The notes beneath the pieces were generated by a model, which saw nothing but the letters and a program-made list of their open reading frames with translations, had not been told where the DNA came from and did not search any database. A stretch of DNA of 64,000 nt, from positions 62,001-126,000 of the forward strand of contig NZ_LANF01000011.1 in NCBI RefSeq assembly GCF_000966265.1, written 5' to 3'. The position numbers and the translations under genes are program-made. Every line of letters starts with the position of its first letter. Position 1 is the stretch's first letter. Shown piece after piece: positions 8,384-15,400 of this stretch. This DNA is from Palaeococcus ferrophilus DSM 13482 (GTDB taxonomy: Archaea; Methanobacteriota_B; Thermococci; Thermococcales; Thermococcaceae).

Positions 8384-9627
8384 TAATCGAACTGAGGGAG
8401 TTTGCGCGCGTTGAGGGCAACGGGAAGGCTGAGATACTCATCGAGGACGGCGAGGTCAAGGACGTGAGGCTCAAAATCGTCGAGGGCCCGCGCTTCTTCG
8501 AGCTCCTGACCCTGGGAAGGCACTACTACGACGTGCCCGACCTTGAGGCGAGGATATGCGCGATATGCTATCTCGCCCACAGCGTCGCCTCTGTCATGGG
8601 GATAGAGAGGGCCTTCGGCGTGGAGGTTCCGGAGGAGATAACCCTCCTCAGGGAGCTCGGCCTCATAGGGGAGTTCCTCGAGAGCCACGCACTGCACCTC
8701 TACCTACTGGTCGCACCGGATGTTTTCGGCTACCCCGACGCCATAAGGATGGCGACGAAGCACGGCGAGCTCGTGAAGGAGGGGCTCGCGCTCAAGGCCT
8801 TCGGCAACAGGATAAGGGAGCTCATCGGTGGAAGGGAGATTCACGGCATAAACGTCAAGCCAGGCGGATTTGGACGTTACCCCACCACCGAAGAGCTCGA
8901 GGCAATGGAGCGGGAGAGCAAGGCATTTCTGAGGCTCGCCAAGAGGGCGGTGAGGCTCTTCGCCGGACTTGAACCCTACGGCGAGAAAGCTAAACACCTC
9001 GTCGCCACCGACGGCTACCTGTGGGGGGAGGAGCTAATCGCCGAGGATAAAGAGAGCTTCCACTACACTGAGAGAATAGAGGAGCACTCCCTCGCATACA
9101 GTTTCGCCAAGCAGAGCCGCTATAACGGGGAGAGCTTTTTCGTCGGGGCCTTGCCGAGGCTCCTGCTAAAGGGCGAGCAGTTAACGCCCGAGGCGAAGCG
9201 CCTGCTGGAAGAGCATAGGGAGAAACTTGAGAGCGGCCATGTGAGCTACAACAACCTCGCGCAGGCGATAGAGCTTGTGTACTCCCTCGAAAGGGCCAAC
9301 GAGATAGCGAAAACACTCCTCGATAAGGGCATCTCAGGCGAGAACGTCCCCGTGGAGCCGAAGGAAGGAGAGGGAATTGGCTACGTCGAGGCACCGAGGG
9401 GAGTCCTGATACACCACTACCGCACCGATTCGAGCGGGAAGATAGCCTACTCGAACATCATAACTCCCACAGCACTGAACCACGCCATGATTGAGGCCAG
9501 CCTGCTGAAGGAAGCCAGAGCCCTCTACGGTGAAGTCGAGGAGGCGGAGATGGTGCAGAGGCTGGAGGAGACGGTGAGGGCCTTCGACCCGTGCATCTCC
9601 TGCTCCGTCCACCTCGTGAGGCTTTGA
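8380..9627 (+). CDS. hyhL: Sulfhydrogenase II alpha subunit ([NiFe] catalytic subunit)
   Basis: The 415-residue large subunit carries both [NiFe] ligand motifs, RICAICYLAHS (C60, C63) and DPCISCSVH (C405, C408). It ends only four residues after the second motif, in LVRL. That matches the very short maturation peptide known for the Pyrococcus soluble hydrogenases. GTG at 8380 is chosen because GAGGTGG lies six bases upstream; it overlaps the delta stop. The N-terminal block FARVEGNGKAEI is family-typical. Function: reversible H2 oxidation coupled to NAD(P)H, with the sulfur reductase side-activity reported for this enzyme class. Confidence 0.94.
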   Translation: MIIELREFARVEGNGKAEILIEDGEVKDVRLKIVEGPRFFELLTLGRHYYDVPDLEARICAICYLAHSVASVMGIERAFGVEVPEEITLLRELGLIGEFLESHALHLYLLVAPDVFGYPDAIRMATKHGELVKEGLALKAFGNRIRELIGGREIHGINVKPGGFGRYPTTEELEAMERESKAFLRLAKRAVRLFAGLEPYGEKAKHLVATDGYLWGEELIAEDKESFHYTERIEEHSLAYSFAKQSRYNGESFFVGALPRLLLKGEQLTPEAKRLLEEHREKLESGHVSYNNLAQAIELVYSLERANEIAKTLLDKGISGENVPVEPKEGEGIGYVEAPRGVLIHHYRTDSSGKIAYSNIITPTALNHAMIEASLLKEARALYGEVEEAEMVQRLEETVRAFDPCISCSVHLVRL

Positions 9628-9648
9628 GTTTTCTTTTTTCTTCATTTC
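9628..9648 (+). terminator. T-rich terminator of the hyh operon
   Basis: Directly after the hyhL stop the sequence is GTTTTCTTTTTTCTTC, a T-rich tract typical of archaeal termination. The 190-base gap to the next gene otherwise holds only a promoter-like GTATTTGTAAAC near 9766. Confidence 0.55.
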
Positions 9649-9819
9649 AGCCTAACTTTTGTGAGGAGAGGGTATGTTCCAACGTTCCGGGGCAACCTTT
9701 TCCCAGAGAGCACCCATGAACCACTCCCGCCAGACCACGAGATGATGGACCGAAGGAACCGAAAAGTATTTGTAAACTCGTGAGCAGGTTTTGGTATAAA
9801 GCAAAAGGCGGTGGCAACA

Positions 9820-10485
9820 ATGTCACTTCAGGAAGTGTACACCCTCCTTGACTCCATGAAGTTTGGTGAGACCGTCCTCGTTGAATACCAATCTCCGAGC
9901 TACATCCTTGACTTCCTCCTCCTTCTCCTGAAGCACTACGCCGATGAGAGAGGGCTCCCCCTCGTCATTGATGACAACCTCGACATCCTCCACGTTGTAA
10001 ACGAACACCTGAAGCTTTTTGGTGTGGAAGGTGCCTTTGACGGGGCGATGGTTGTCAAAACGGGCGGAAAGATAAACGTCGGGAACGTCGTTGGGAGAAT
10101 CCCCCTCGAAGGAGAGCCCTCCCTCTATCTGAGGAGGTATGAACAGCTCTCGAGGGAGGTATTGTCAGGGGTTAAAAATGCAATCAACGCCGTTATCGGG
10201 CTTGAAAGACTCTTCGCCTTCACAGAGAACAGGGCCGACTTCTACAGCATAATCTCCTCCATCCAGACCTTCGTCGGGAATCACGGGAGAAAGGCATTCT
10301 ATTTCGTGGACGTGGATATTGCCGAAAGGGTCCCCTTCAACCCCCTTCCCGAGCTCGAGAGGATAGCCACGACGGTTATCGTTACGAGACCTCAGAAGGA
10401 CAGAGGAATTGGAAGAATAGTAAAGGGCACGAACGTTGAAGCCCTCGGAAAGGAAATTGAGGTATCGCTCACCGAGCTCCTCTGA
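9820..10485 (+). CDS. DUF257 family protein (KaiC/RecA-like fold, Thermococcales)
   Basis: The 221-residue protein resembles the DUF257 family, found almost only in Thermococcales and thought to have a degenerate RecA/KaiC-like fold. Supporting features are the N-terminal FGETVLVEYQS block, the DFLLLLLKHYADERGLPLVI strand-helix and VVKTGGKINVGNVVGRI. No Walker A motif is visible, so ATP hydrolysis is doubtful. ATG at 9820 is used because GGCGGTGG lies just upstream. The 3' end overlaps the converging glucanotransferase gene by 17 bases. The function is unknown. Confidence 0.7.
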   Translation: MSLQEVYTLLDSMKFGETVLVEYQSPSYILDFLLLLLKHYADERGLPLVIDDNLDILHVVNEHLKLFGVEGAFDGAMVVKTGGKINVGNVVGRIPLEGEPSLYLRRYEQLSREVLSGVKNAINAVIGLERLFAFTENRADFYSIISSIQTFVGNHGRKAFYFVDVDIAERVPFNPLPELERIATTVIVTRPQKDRGIGRIVKGTNVEALGKEIEVSLTELL

Positions 10486-12535
10486 AGAGCAGGGCGAGCA
10501 GGGCTACCAAGAGTATCAGCGCCGGTCCGCACGTCCCCTTTTCTTCCGGCTTTTCGGTGGTTAGGAGCACGGTGGCGTTGGTTCTCCCGTAGAGCGTCAC
10601 GTTGAGGGGCTCAAGGTCATCTCCGTAGAGCTCAACGGAGAAGGTTCTCCCCTCCGGCAGGGGCACTATCTGGAAGTAGTACTCCCCGTTCCGGAACAGG
10701 GGCATTGGCTCCGCCAGCTCCGGAATGTCGCCCTTTATCCAGAGCTCACCCCCATTGACGAGGCTCGCGTTCACCACGAGGAGCGAGGCCCTGACTTTTC
10801 CGCTCAAATAGTGCAGTTTGAGGTGGTTGCTCTCCTCCTTCCCCTTCGCCCACACGTCAATCCACGCCTTGGGCGTTTTCAGCTCCGGAACCGCTATCAC
10901 CGCATAGCCCTCGCCGCGCTCGACCACCTTCGCCTTCTTTCCGCCCACGAAGAAGTCCTCGTCCCCCTCAAGGGCTCCCCCTACGATAACCCTCATCCCG
11001 GGCCGGGCGGTGTAGGGGGTGAGCGAGCCAAGGAGGGGCTTCTTCTGCTCCCCACCGTAGGGGAAGACGAGAACCCTGTGGGCGGGGGCGCTTATAACTG
11101 CCTTTCCGCCCTTAACCTCCATCTCCACGCCGTAGAGGACGTCCCTGTAGGTGCCATCGGGCCAGCCCAGGTTCAGGGAGAGCTCCCTTGAGTCGAGCTT
11201 GTTCACCACCACGAGAACCCTCTCCCCGCCGAAGGCCCTCTCGAAGGCCCACGTATCGTAGTCTGCATAGAGGGTGCTCAGGTTCCCGTAGGCAAGGCCG
11301 TCGTTGTTCTTCCTAAGCTCCGCGAGGGTTCTTATTATCCTCGATGCCTCCGTGGCGTTGTCGAAGACCATCATGGGCCTGTTGTAGGGGTCCCCATTGC
11401 CGTCGTGGCTGACCAGGTAGCTCTCGTCCCCGTAGTAAACAACCGGAACCCCCGGGAGCGTGAGTGTGAGGGCGAGTGCCATGTGGTACCTCTCCCTGTC
11501 GGGGTTCTCGTTGAGGAAGCGCACGAGGTCGTGGCTGTCGAGGAAGTTGATTTGCTTGGCCGGATAGACGAAGCCCGAGAAATACCCCTCAAGCGTCTCA
11601 GCTAGACGCTTCATGCTCCCAGCTTTGGCGAAGGTGTCCACTATTGCTCCCCTTATCGGGATGTTGATCACCGGTGCGTAGTCGGAGTAGAGGTAGAGCC
11701 ACCCCATATCGTCGTCCCTGCTCGTATCGAGCTTGTAGTACTCGCCGAAGGTGAAGAGGGGCTCATCGAAGTGTGTGTAGAAGCCCACGAGCCAGCCGAG
11801 GTCCATGTGCTTCACGGCATCGAGGCGGAAGCCGCAGGCGCCGCTGTTAACGAAGAGCTCCGCGCCCTCCTTGAGGTAAGAATCAACCCACGGGTTGAGG
11901 TGGTTGAAGTCGGCCAGACCGTAGAGGTTTTTCGATTTCATCTCCCAGCCGTAGTAGTTCTTGATGTTGCCGTTGTGGCGGTAGACGTTCTCAATGCTCC
12001 CCGTGTAAGGGTTCACGGTGGCGTTCTTTCTGTCCGCGTAGTAGTTGGTGATGAAGGTGCCGTTGTCGTAGAGGGCTCCAAACTCGCCATCCGTGGCCGG
12101 GTTGGAGTGGTTGGGGACGTAGTCAACCACGATGCAAATCCCGCGCTTTTTTGCCTCCTCGACGAGTCTTCTAAACGCTTCCCAGTCCCCGAAGTGTTCC
12201 TCTATCCGCTTGTAGTCTTTCGTCCAGTAGCCGTGGTAGGGGGCGCTCGCGAAGACCATAGTGTCCACGTTGTCGTTGAGAGGGGAAAGCCACAGCACCG
12301 TCACGCCGAGGCTCTGGAGGTAGTCGAGCTTTTCCGTTATTCCCTCGAGGTCCCCGCCCCAGTAGAGGCGGTAGTTCCTGTGGTCCGGGTCGTAGAGGGG
12401 GGCGTTGTTGCTTGAGTTGCCGTCGTAGAAGCGGTCAACCATTATCTGGTAGATAACCCCCTTCTCGGGGATTTGATACGCCGAGACCCCGGGGAGGAGG
12501 AGTAAAAGTATGAGCAGTACCGCTACTCTACGCAT
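10469..12535 (-). CDS. Secreted GH13 cyclodextrin glucanotransferase / alpha-amylase with CGP-CTERM anchor
   Basis: The 688-residue precursor starts with a signal peptide (MRRVAVLLILLLLLPGVSA). GH13 motifs follow: VVDYVPNHSNP near 136, GFRLDAVKHM near 236 (nucleophile Asp), FTFGEYY near 264 (acid Glu) and FLDSHD near 333. The block KNLYGLADFNHLNP, the later LGSLTPYTARPGM (IPT/TIG-like domain D) and a terminal beta domain follow the cyclodextrin glucanotransferase plan. The C terminus GTCGPALILLVALLALLF is a CGP-CTERM sorting signal, so the enzyme is probably held at the cell surface. It should attack starch outside the cell. The start has a perfect GGTGATACA ribosome site. Transferase versus plain amylase cannot be decided from sequence. 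Confidence 0.85.
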   Translation of the reverse strand: MRRVAVLLILLLLLPGVSAYQIPEKGVIYQIMVDRFYDGNSSNNAPLYDPDHRNYRLYWGGDLEGITEKLDYLQSLGVTVLWLSPLNDNVDTMVFASAPYHGYWTKDYKRIEEHFGDWEAFRRLVEEAKKRGICIVVDYVPNHSNPATDGEFGALYDNGTFITNYYADRKNATVNPYTGSIENVYRHNGNIKNYYGWEMKSKNLYGLADFNHLNPWVDSYLKEGAELFVNSGACGFRLDAVKHMDLGWLVGFYTHFDEPLFTFGEYYKLDTSRDDDMGWLYLYSDYAPVINIPIRGAIVDTFAKAGSMKRLAETLEGYFSGFVYPAKQINFLDSHDLVRFLNENPDRERYHMALALTLTLPGVPVVYYGDESYLVSHDGNGDPYNRPMMVFDNATEASRIIRTLAELRKNNDGLAYGNLSTLYADYDTWAFERAFGGERVLVVVNKLDSRELSLNLGWPDGTYRDVLYGVEMEVKGGKAVISAPAHRVLVFPYGGEQKKPLLGSLTPYTARPGMRVIVGGALEGDEDFFVGGKKAKVVERGEGYAVIAVPELKTPKAWIDVWAKGKEESNHLKLHYLSGKVRASLLVVNASLVNGGELWIKGDIPELAEPMPLFRNGEYYFQIVPLPEGRTFSVELYGDDLEPLNVTLYGRTNATVLLTTEKPEEKGTCGPALILLVALLALLFRGAR

Positions 12536-12537
12536 TG

Positions 12538-12554
12538 TATCACCGCGAGTGAAT
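12538..12554 (-). promoter_or_regulatory. Glycolytic-motif (TGM-like) operator of the glucanotransferase gene
   Basis: On the plus strand the sequence is TATCACCGCGAGTGAAT, matching 10 of 12 defined positions of the Thermococcales glycolytic motif TATCACn5GTGATA. It sits downstream of the TATA box (12566-12573) and overlaps the ribosome site, the position used for repression of sugar-uptake and glycolytic genes when sugars are absent. The GTGATA half doubles as the ribosome site, so chance contributes to the match. Confidence 0.5.
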
Positions 12555-12565
12555 AAGGAGGAGAA

Positions 12566-12573
12566 ATTATAAG
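12566..12573 (-). promoter_or_regulatory. TATA box of the glucanotransferase gene
   Basis: On the minus strand CTTATAATTTC follows a purine-rich BRE-like CGCAAGA. It lies about 30 bases before the ATG, which predicts a very short leader. Confidence 0.5.
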
Positions 12574-12673
12574 TCTTGCGCCGGAAGGCGTACCTCGCCG
12601 GAGCGGGGCCCCTTCGTGAAGCGGAGCACAAAAATCCAAATAGGCAAGTGTGAGGGGTGAAGAGCAAATCCCC

Positions 12674-13972
12674 TCAAACCACCCTGCCCTCCGTGAGAAC
12701 CCTAGGCGCTATGAAAGTTCCTATGCGCTCCGTTTTATCGCCAACGGCCCTTACCTTCTTCAGCAGCTCGAAGACGTTTCCGGTAAACATGTTGTCCTTG
12801 AAGGGCACTACCTCCCCATTCCTCACCACGTAGCCCAGTCCGACGGTTAGGGAGAAGTCGCCGCTCACGGGGTTGGCGGTGTGCTCCCCGAAGACCCGCT
12901 TTATGATGACTCCCTCGAAGTCCTCAAGGCTTTCCTTCCCCGGCTCCACGATAATGTTGCTCGTCCCGATGTGGGGCTTTGTCCTGAAGTCCCTGACCGC
13001 GTTCCCCGTGCTCTCCACCCCAAAGAGCCTCGCGTAGTACTCGTCAAAGAGGAAGCTCTTAAGCTGGCCGTCCTCAACGAGGGGCGTTCTCCTCCCGGGG
13101 TTGCCCTCCCCGTCGAAAGGATAGCTCCCCATCCCTCCTGGAAGGGTCGCATCGTCCACGAGGGTTAAACCGCCCCCAACCTCCTCGCCCGGCTCCCTAA
13201 AGCGGGAGCGTCCGTGGTGGACGTTCTCCGCGTTGAGGTTCTCGACGAGAATACCTATCACCGCGGAGAGGGCGTGGGGTTCAAGGAGGAGCTCCCCACC
13301 ATAGCTCTCAAGGGGCCTCGCCATGTAGCTCAGTTCGGCCTCCTCGAGGGCCTTCGAGATACCCTCCTCAAAGGCATCCTCGAGTTTGGGGAGCGTCCTG
13401 AAAGTAAGGTAGTGGCTCCCGGTCCCCGTTTTATCCCCTCTCCTCACCACGTAGGTGGATACCGTCATGGCCGTGGCCTCACTCTCCATAAAGATACCGT
13501 TGGAGTTGGCCACACCGTCGTGAGCCACTCCGAAGGCGAGGGAGGCGGAAAAAAGGTACTCGCTCCCGAGGCGCTCCATCTCGGCCCTCTCACTCCCGAG
13601 GAGCTCGAGGGCATCGTTAAGGGCCTCCTCAAAGCCCATGTTCTCTATCTTGGGGTCGTAGAGGTCCTTTACCCTGGGAACGGGCTTCCGGTCGGGAAAG
13701 CCCAGGAACGGAACCCCACCAACCTTCGCGAGCTTTATGGTATGCTTAACGAACTTCTCGAGGGTCCCCCTATCGTGGGTAAGGCCCGTGATGTAGGAAA
13801 AGCCCTGCTTCCCGTCCACGCCGATTCTGAGGCCTACCCCAGAGTGAAACTTACGCTGGGCCCTCTCAAGTTCTCCGCGCTCTATTTTAAAAGAACTTCC
13901 CCTCCCTTTCTCCCAGTAGAGCTCCCACTCAACGTTTTCCCTCTCGAGGATTCCTATGAGCTCGTCTATCAT
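12674..13972 (-). CDS. tldE: TldE/PmbA-family protease subunit
   Basis: The 432-residue protein belongs to the TldD/PmbA (U62) family and lacks the HExxxH zinc motif, as usual for the TldE partner. Typical blocks are GVGLRIGVDGKQGFSY, GGLTLVDDATLPGGMGS with its DGEG turn, and ENMFTGNVFELL-like FKDNMFTGNVFELL near the C terminus. With TldD (start overlapping that gene's stop by 4 bases) it forms a heterodimeric zinc protease that degrades short unfolded peptides in the cytoplasm. Confidence 0.92.
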   Translation of the reverse strand: MIDELIGILERENVEWELYWEKGRGSSFKIERGELERAQRKFHSGVGLRIGVDGKQGFSYITGLTHDRGTLEKFVKHTIKLAKVGGVPFLGFPDRKPVPRVKDLYDPKIENMGFEEALNDALELLGSERAEMERLGSEYLFSASLAFGVAHDGVANSNGIFMESEATAMTVSTYVVRRGDKTGTGSHYLTFRTLPKLEDAFEEGISKALEEAELSYMARPLESYGGELLLEPHALSAVIGILVENLNAENVHHGRSRFREPGEEVGGGLTLVDDATLPGGMGSYPFDGEGNPGRRTPLVEDGQLKSFLFDEYYARLFGVESTGNAVRDFRTKPHIGTSNIIVEPGKESLEDFEGVIIKRVFGEHTANPVSGDFSLTVGLGYVVRNGEVVPFKDNMFTGNVFELLKKVRAVGDKTERIGTFIAPRVLTEGRVV

Positions 13973-15336
13973 TTCAATCCCCCCACGAGGGCCCTCGTGA
14001 GTATATGCGGCCCACCGTCATCAACGGGCACCCACTGGCCCTTGCCGCAGTAGCCGGGGAAATCAACCCGCAGGTCCTTCCCTATGGCGCGGATTTCCCT
14101 CAGGACGTCAAGTATCTTGCCCGAGAGGGCCACGTCCCGGAGATGGGCCTTTATCTCGCCGTTCTCTATGAGGTAGCCCTCCTTGGCCCCGAAGGTGAAG
14201 GTGCCGTTGGCTATGTCAACCTCACCCCCCTTGTCGCCCACCATGTAGAGGCCCCTCCTAACCTCCGCCACCATCTCCTCAAAGCTCCAGTCCCCGGGCT
14301 CTATGAAGGTGTTGCTCATCCTCACGAGGGGCTGGTGAGCGTAGCTCTGGGCCCTTCCGTGGCCGTTCGGCTCGAGGTTCAAAACCGCGCTCGTCTCCCT
14401 GTCGTTGAGGTAGTTGAGAAGCACACCATCCTTTATTATCTCAACGCGCCTAGCCTTTATCCCCTCGTCGTCGTAGACGTAGGATCCAAACCTGCCCGGG
14501 AGCGTGGGGTCGTCCACAACGGTGAGCCCCTCCACGCCTATCCTCTCACCGAGCCTCCCGGCGAGTATGCTCTCGCCCGTTTTGACCGCGTCAGCTTCAG
14601 CCGCATGCCCTATGGCCTCGTGGATAAAAACGCCGGCAAGTTCCGGGTCGGCTATAACCTCAAACTCACCCGATGGCGGCGGGGAAGCCCTGAGGAGCGA
14701 TAGAGCCTTCTCCTTAACGAAGGAGGCCCACTCCTCCACGTTAACGCGCTCGATTATCTCCCATCCTCCCGTGCCCCCGAATATCTTCCAGTAGGACTGC
14801 ATCTCCGCGTTCTCCTTGGCAGTGGCGCTGAAGAAGAGCCTCGCCCTCGGCACGACCGTTTCAACCTCGCTCCCCACGGAGTTGAAGTAGAACTGCCTCT
14901 TAACGCCCTCCCCGTAGGAGACGCTCCTGTTGGAGATGCCCTCCCCCATAAGGTGGCCGTCTATCTCTCGAACCAGCTCAAGCTTCTCCTCGAGGGAAAC
15001 GTCATCAAAGGGTCTCCCCATGGGGATAACCGCCCTGTCCTTAACGGGGTCGCCCTCGTATACCCTGGAAGAGCCGCCCGAGAGGCGGGCTATTTTCATG
15101 GCCGTCTCAATGGCCTTTTCAGCCCTCGAGAGGTCGTTAGCGCTTGAGAAGCCCCAGGAACCCTTGAAGGCCCTCACGCCTATTCCAACCTCGGTGTTGG
15201 CGGAGAGCTCCTCAAGCTCGGAGTTCTGCATGTGAATCCCCAGAGCGGTCGTTCTGACGATTCTAACCTCGTAATAATCAATCCCGTGCCTTCTCGCAAG
15301 CTCCTCGGCCTTTCTCACAATGGCTTCGTACTCCAA
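13969..15336 (-). CDS. tldD: TldD-family zinc metallopeptidase
   Basis: The 455-residue protein has the TldD zinc motif HEAIGHAAEAD in the middle and the conserved GLTVVDDPTLPGRFGSY block after it. Near the C terminus MVGDKGGEVDIANGTF and LSGKILDVLREI are present. The start is uncertain. A TTG at 15336 has a GGTGAGG ribosome site and is used here, while a GTG at 15345 lies where transcription should begin (TATA centre at 15373). It is the first gene of tldD-tldE and shares its promoter with the divergent transglutaminase operon. Confidence 0.88.
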   Translation of the reverse strand: MEYEAIVRKAEELARRHGIDYYEVRIVRTTALGIHMQNSELEELSANTEVGIGVRAFKGSWGFSSANDLSRAEKAIETAMKIARLSGGSSRVYEGDPVKDRAVIPMGRPFDDVSLEEKLELVREIDGHLMGEGISNRSVSYGEGVKRQFYFNSVGSEVETVVPRARLFFSATAKENAEMQSYWKIFGGTGGWEIIERVNVEEWASFVKEKALSLLRASPPPSGEFEVIADPELAGVFIHEAIGHAAEADAVKTGESILAGRLGERIGVEGLTVVDDPTLPGRFGSYVYDDEGIKARRVEIIKDGVLLNYLNDRETSAVLNLEPNGHGRAQSYAHQPLVRMSNTFIEPGDWSFEEMVAEVRRGLYMVGDKGGEVDIANGTFTFGAKEGYLIENGEIKAHLRDVALSGKILDVLREIRAIGKDLRVDFPGYCGKGQWVPVDDGGPHILTRALVGGLK

Positions 15337-15366
15337 AACCCTCACCTGTGAATGAGGCCGTTGAGT

Positions 15367-15380
15367 AAGTTTTAAAACTT
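15367..15380. promoter_or_regulatory. Symmetric bidirectional TATA element between tldD and the transglutaminase operon
   Basis: AAGTTTTAAAACTT is a 14-base perfect palindrome. Its centre is about 28 bases from the GTG of tldD on one side and from the ATG at 15401 on the other, so one TATA element may serve both directions with little or no leader. The leftward direction also has a good BRE-like CGAAAG. Confidence 0.5.
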
Positions 15381-15400
15381 TCGAGGGAGAAAATTTTTGG

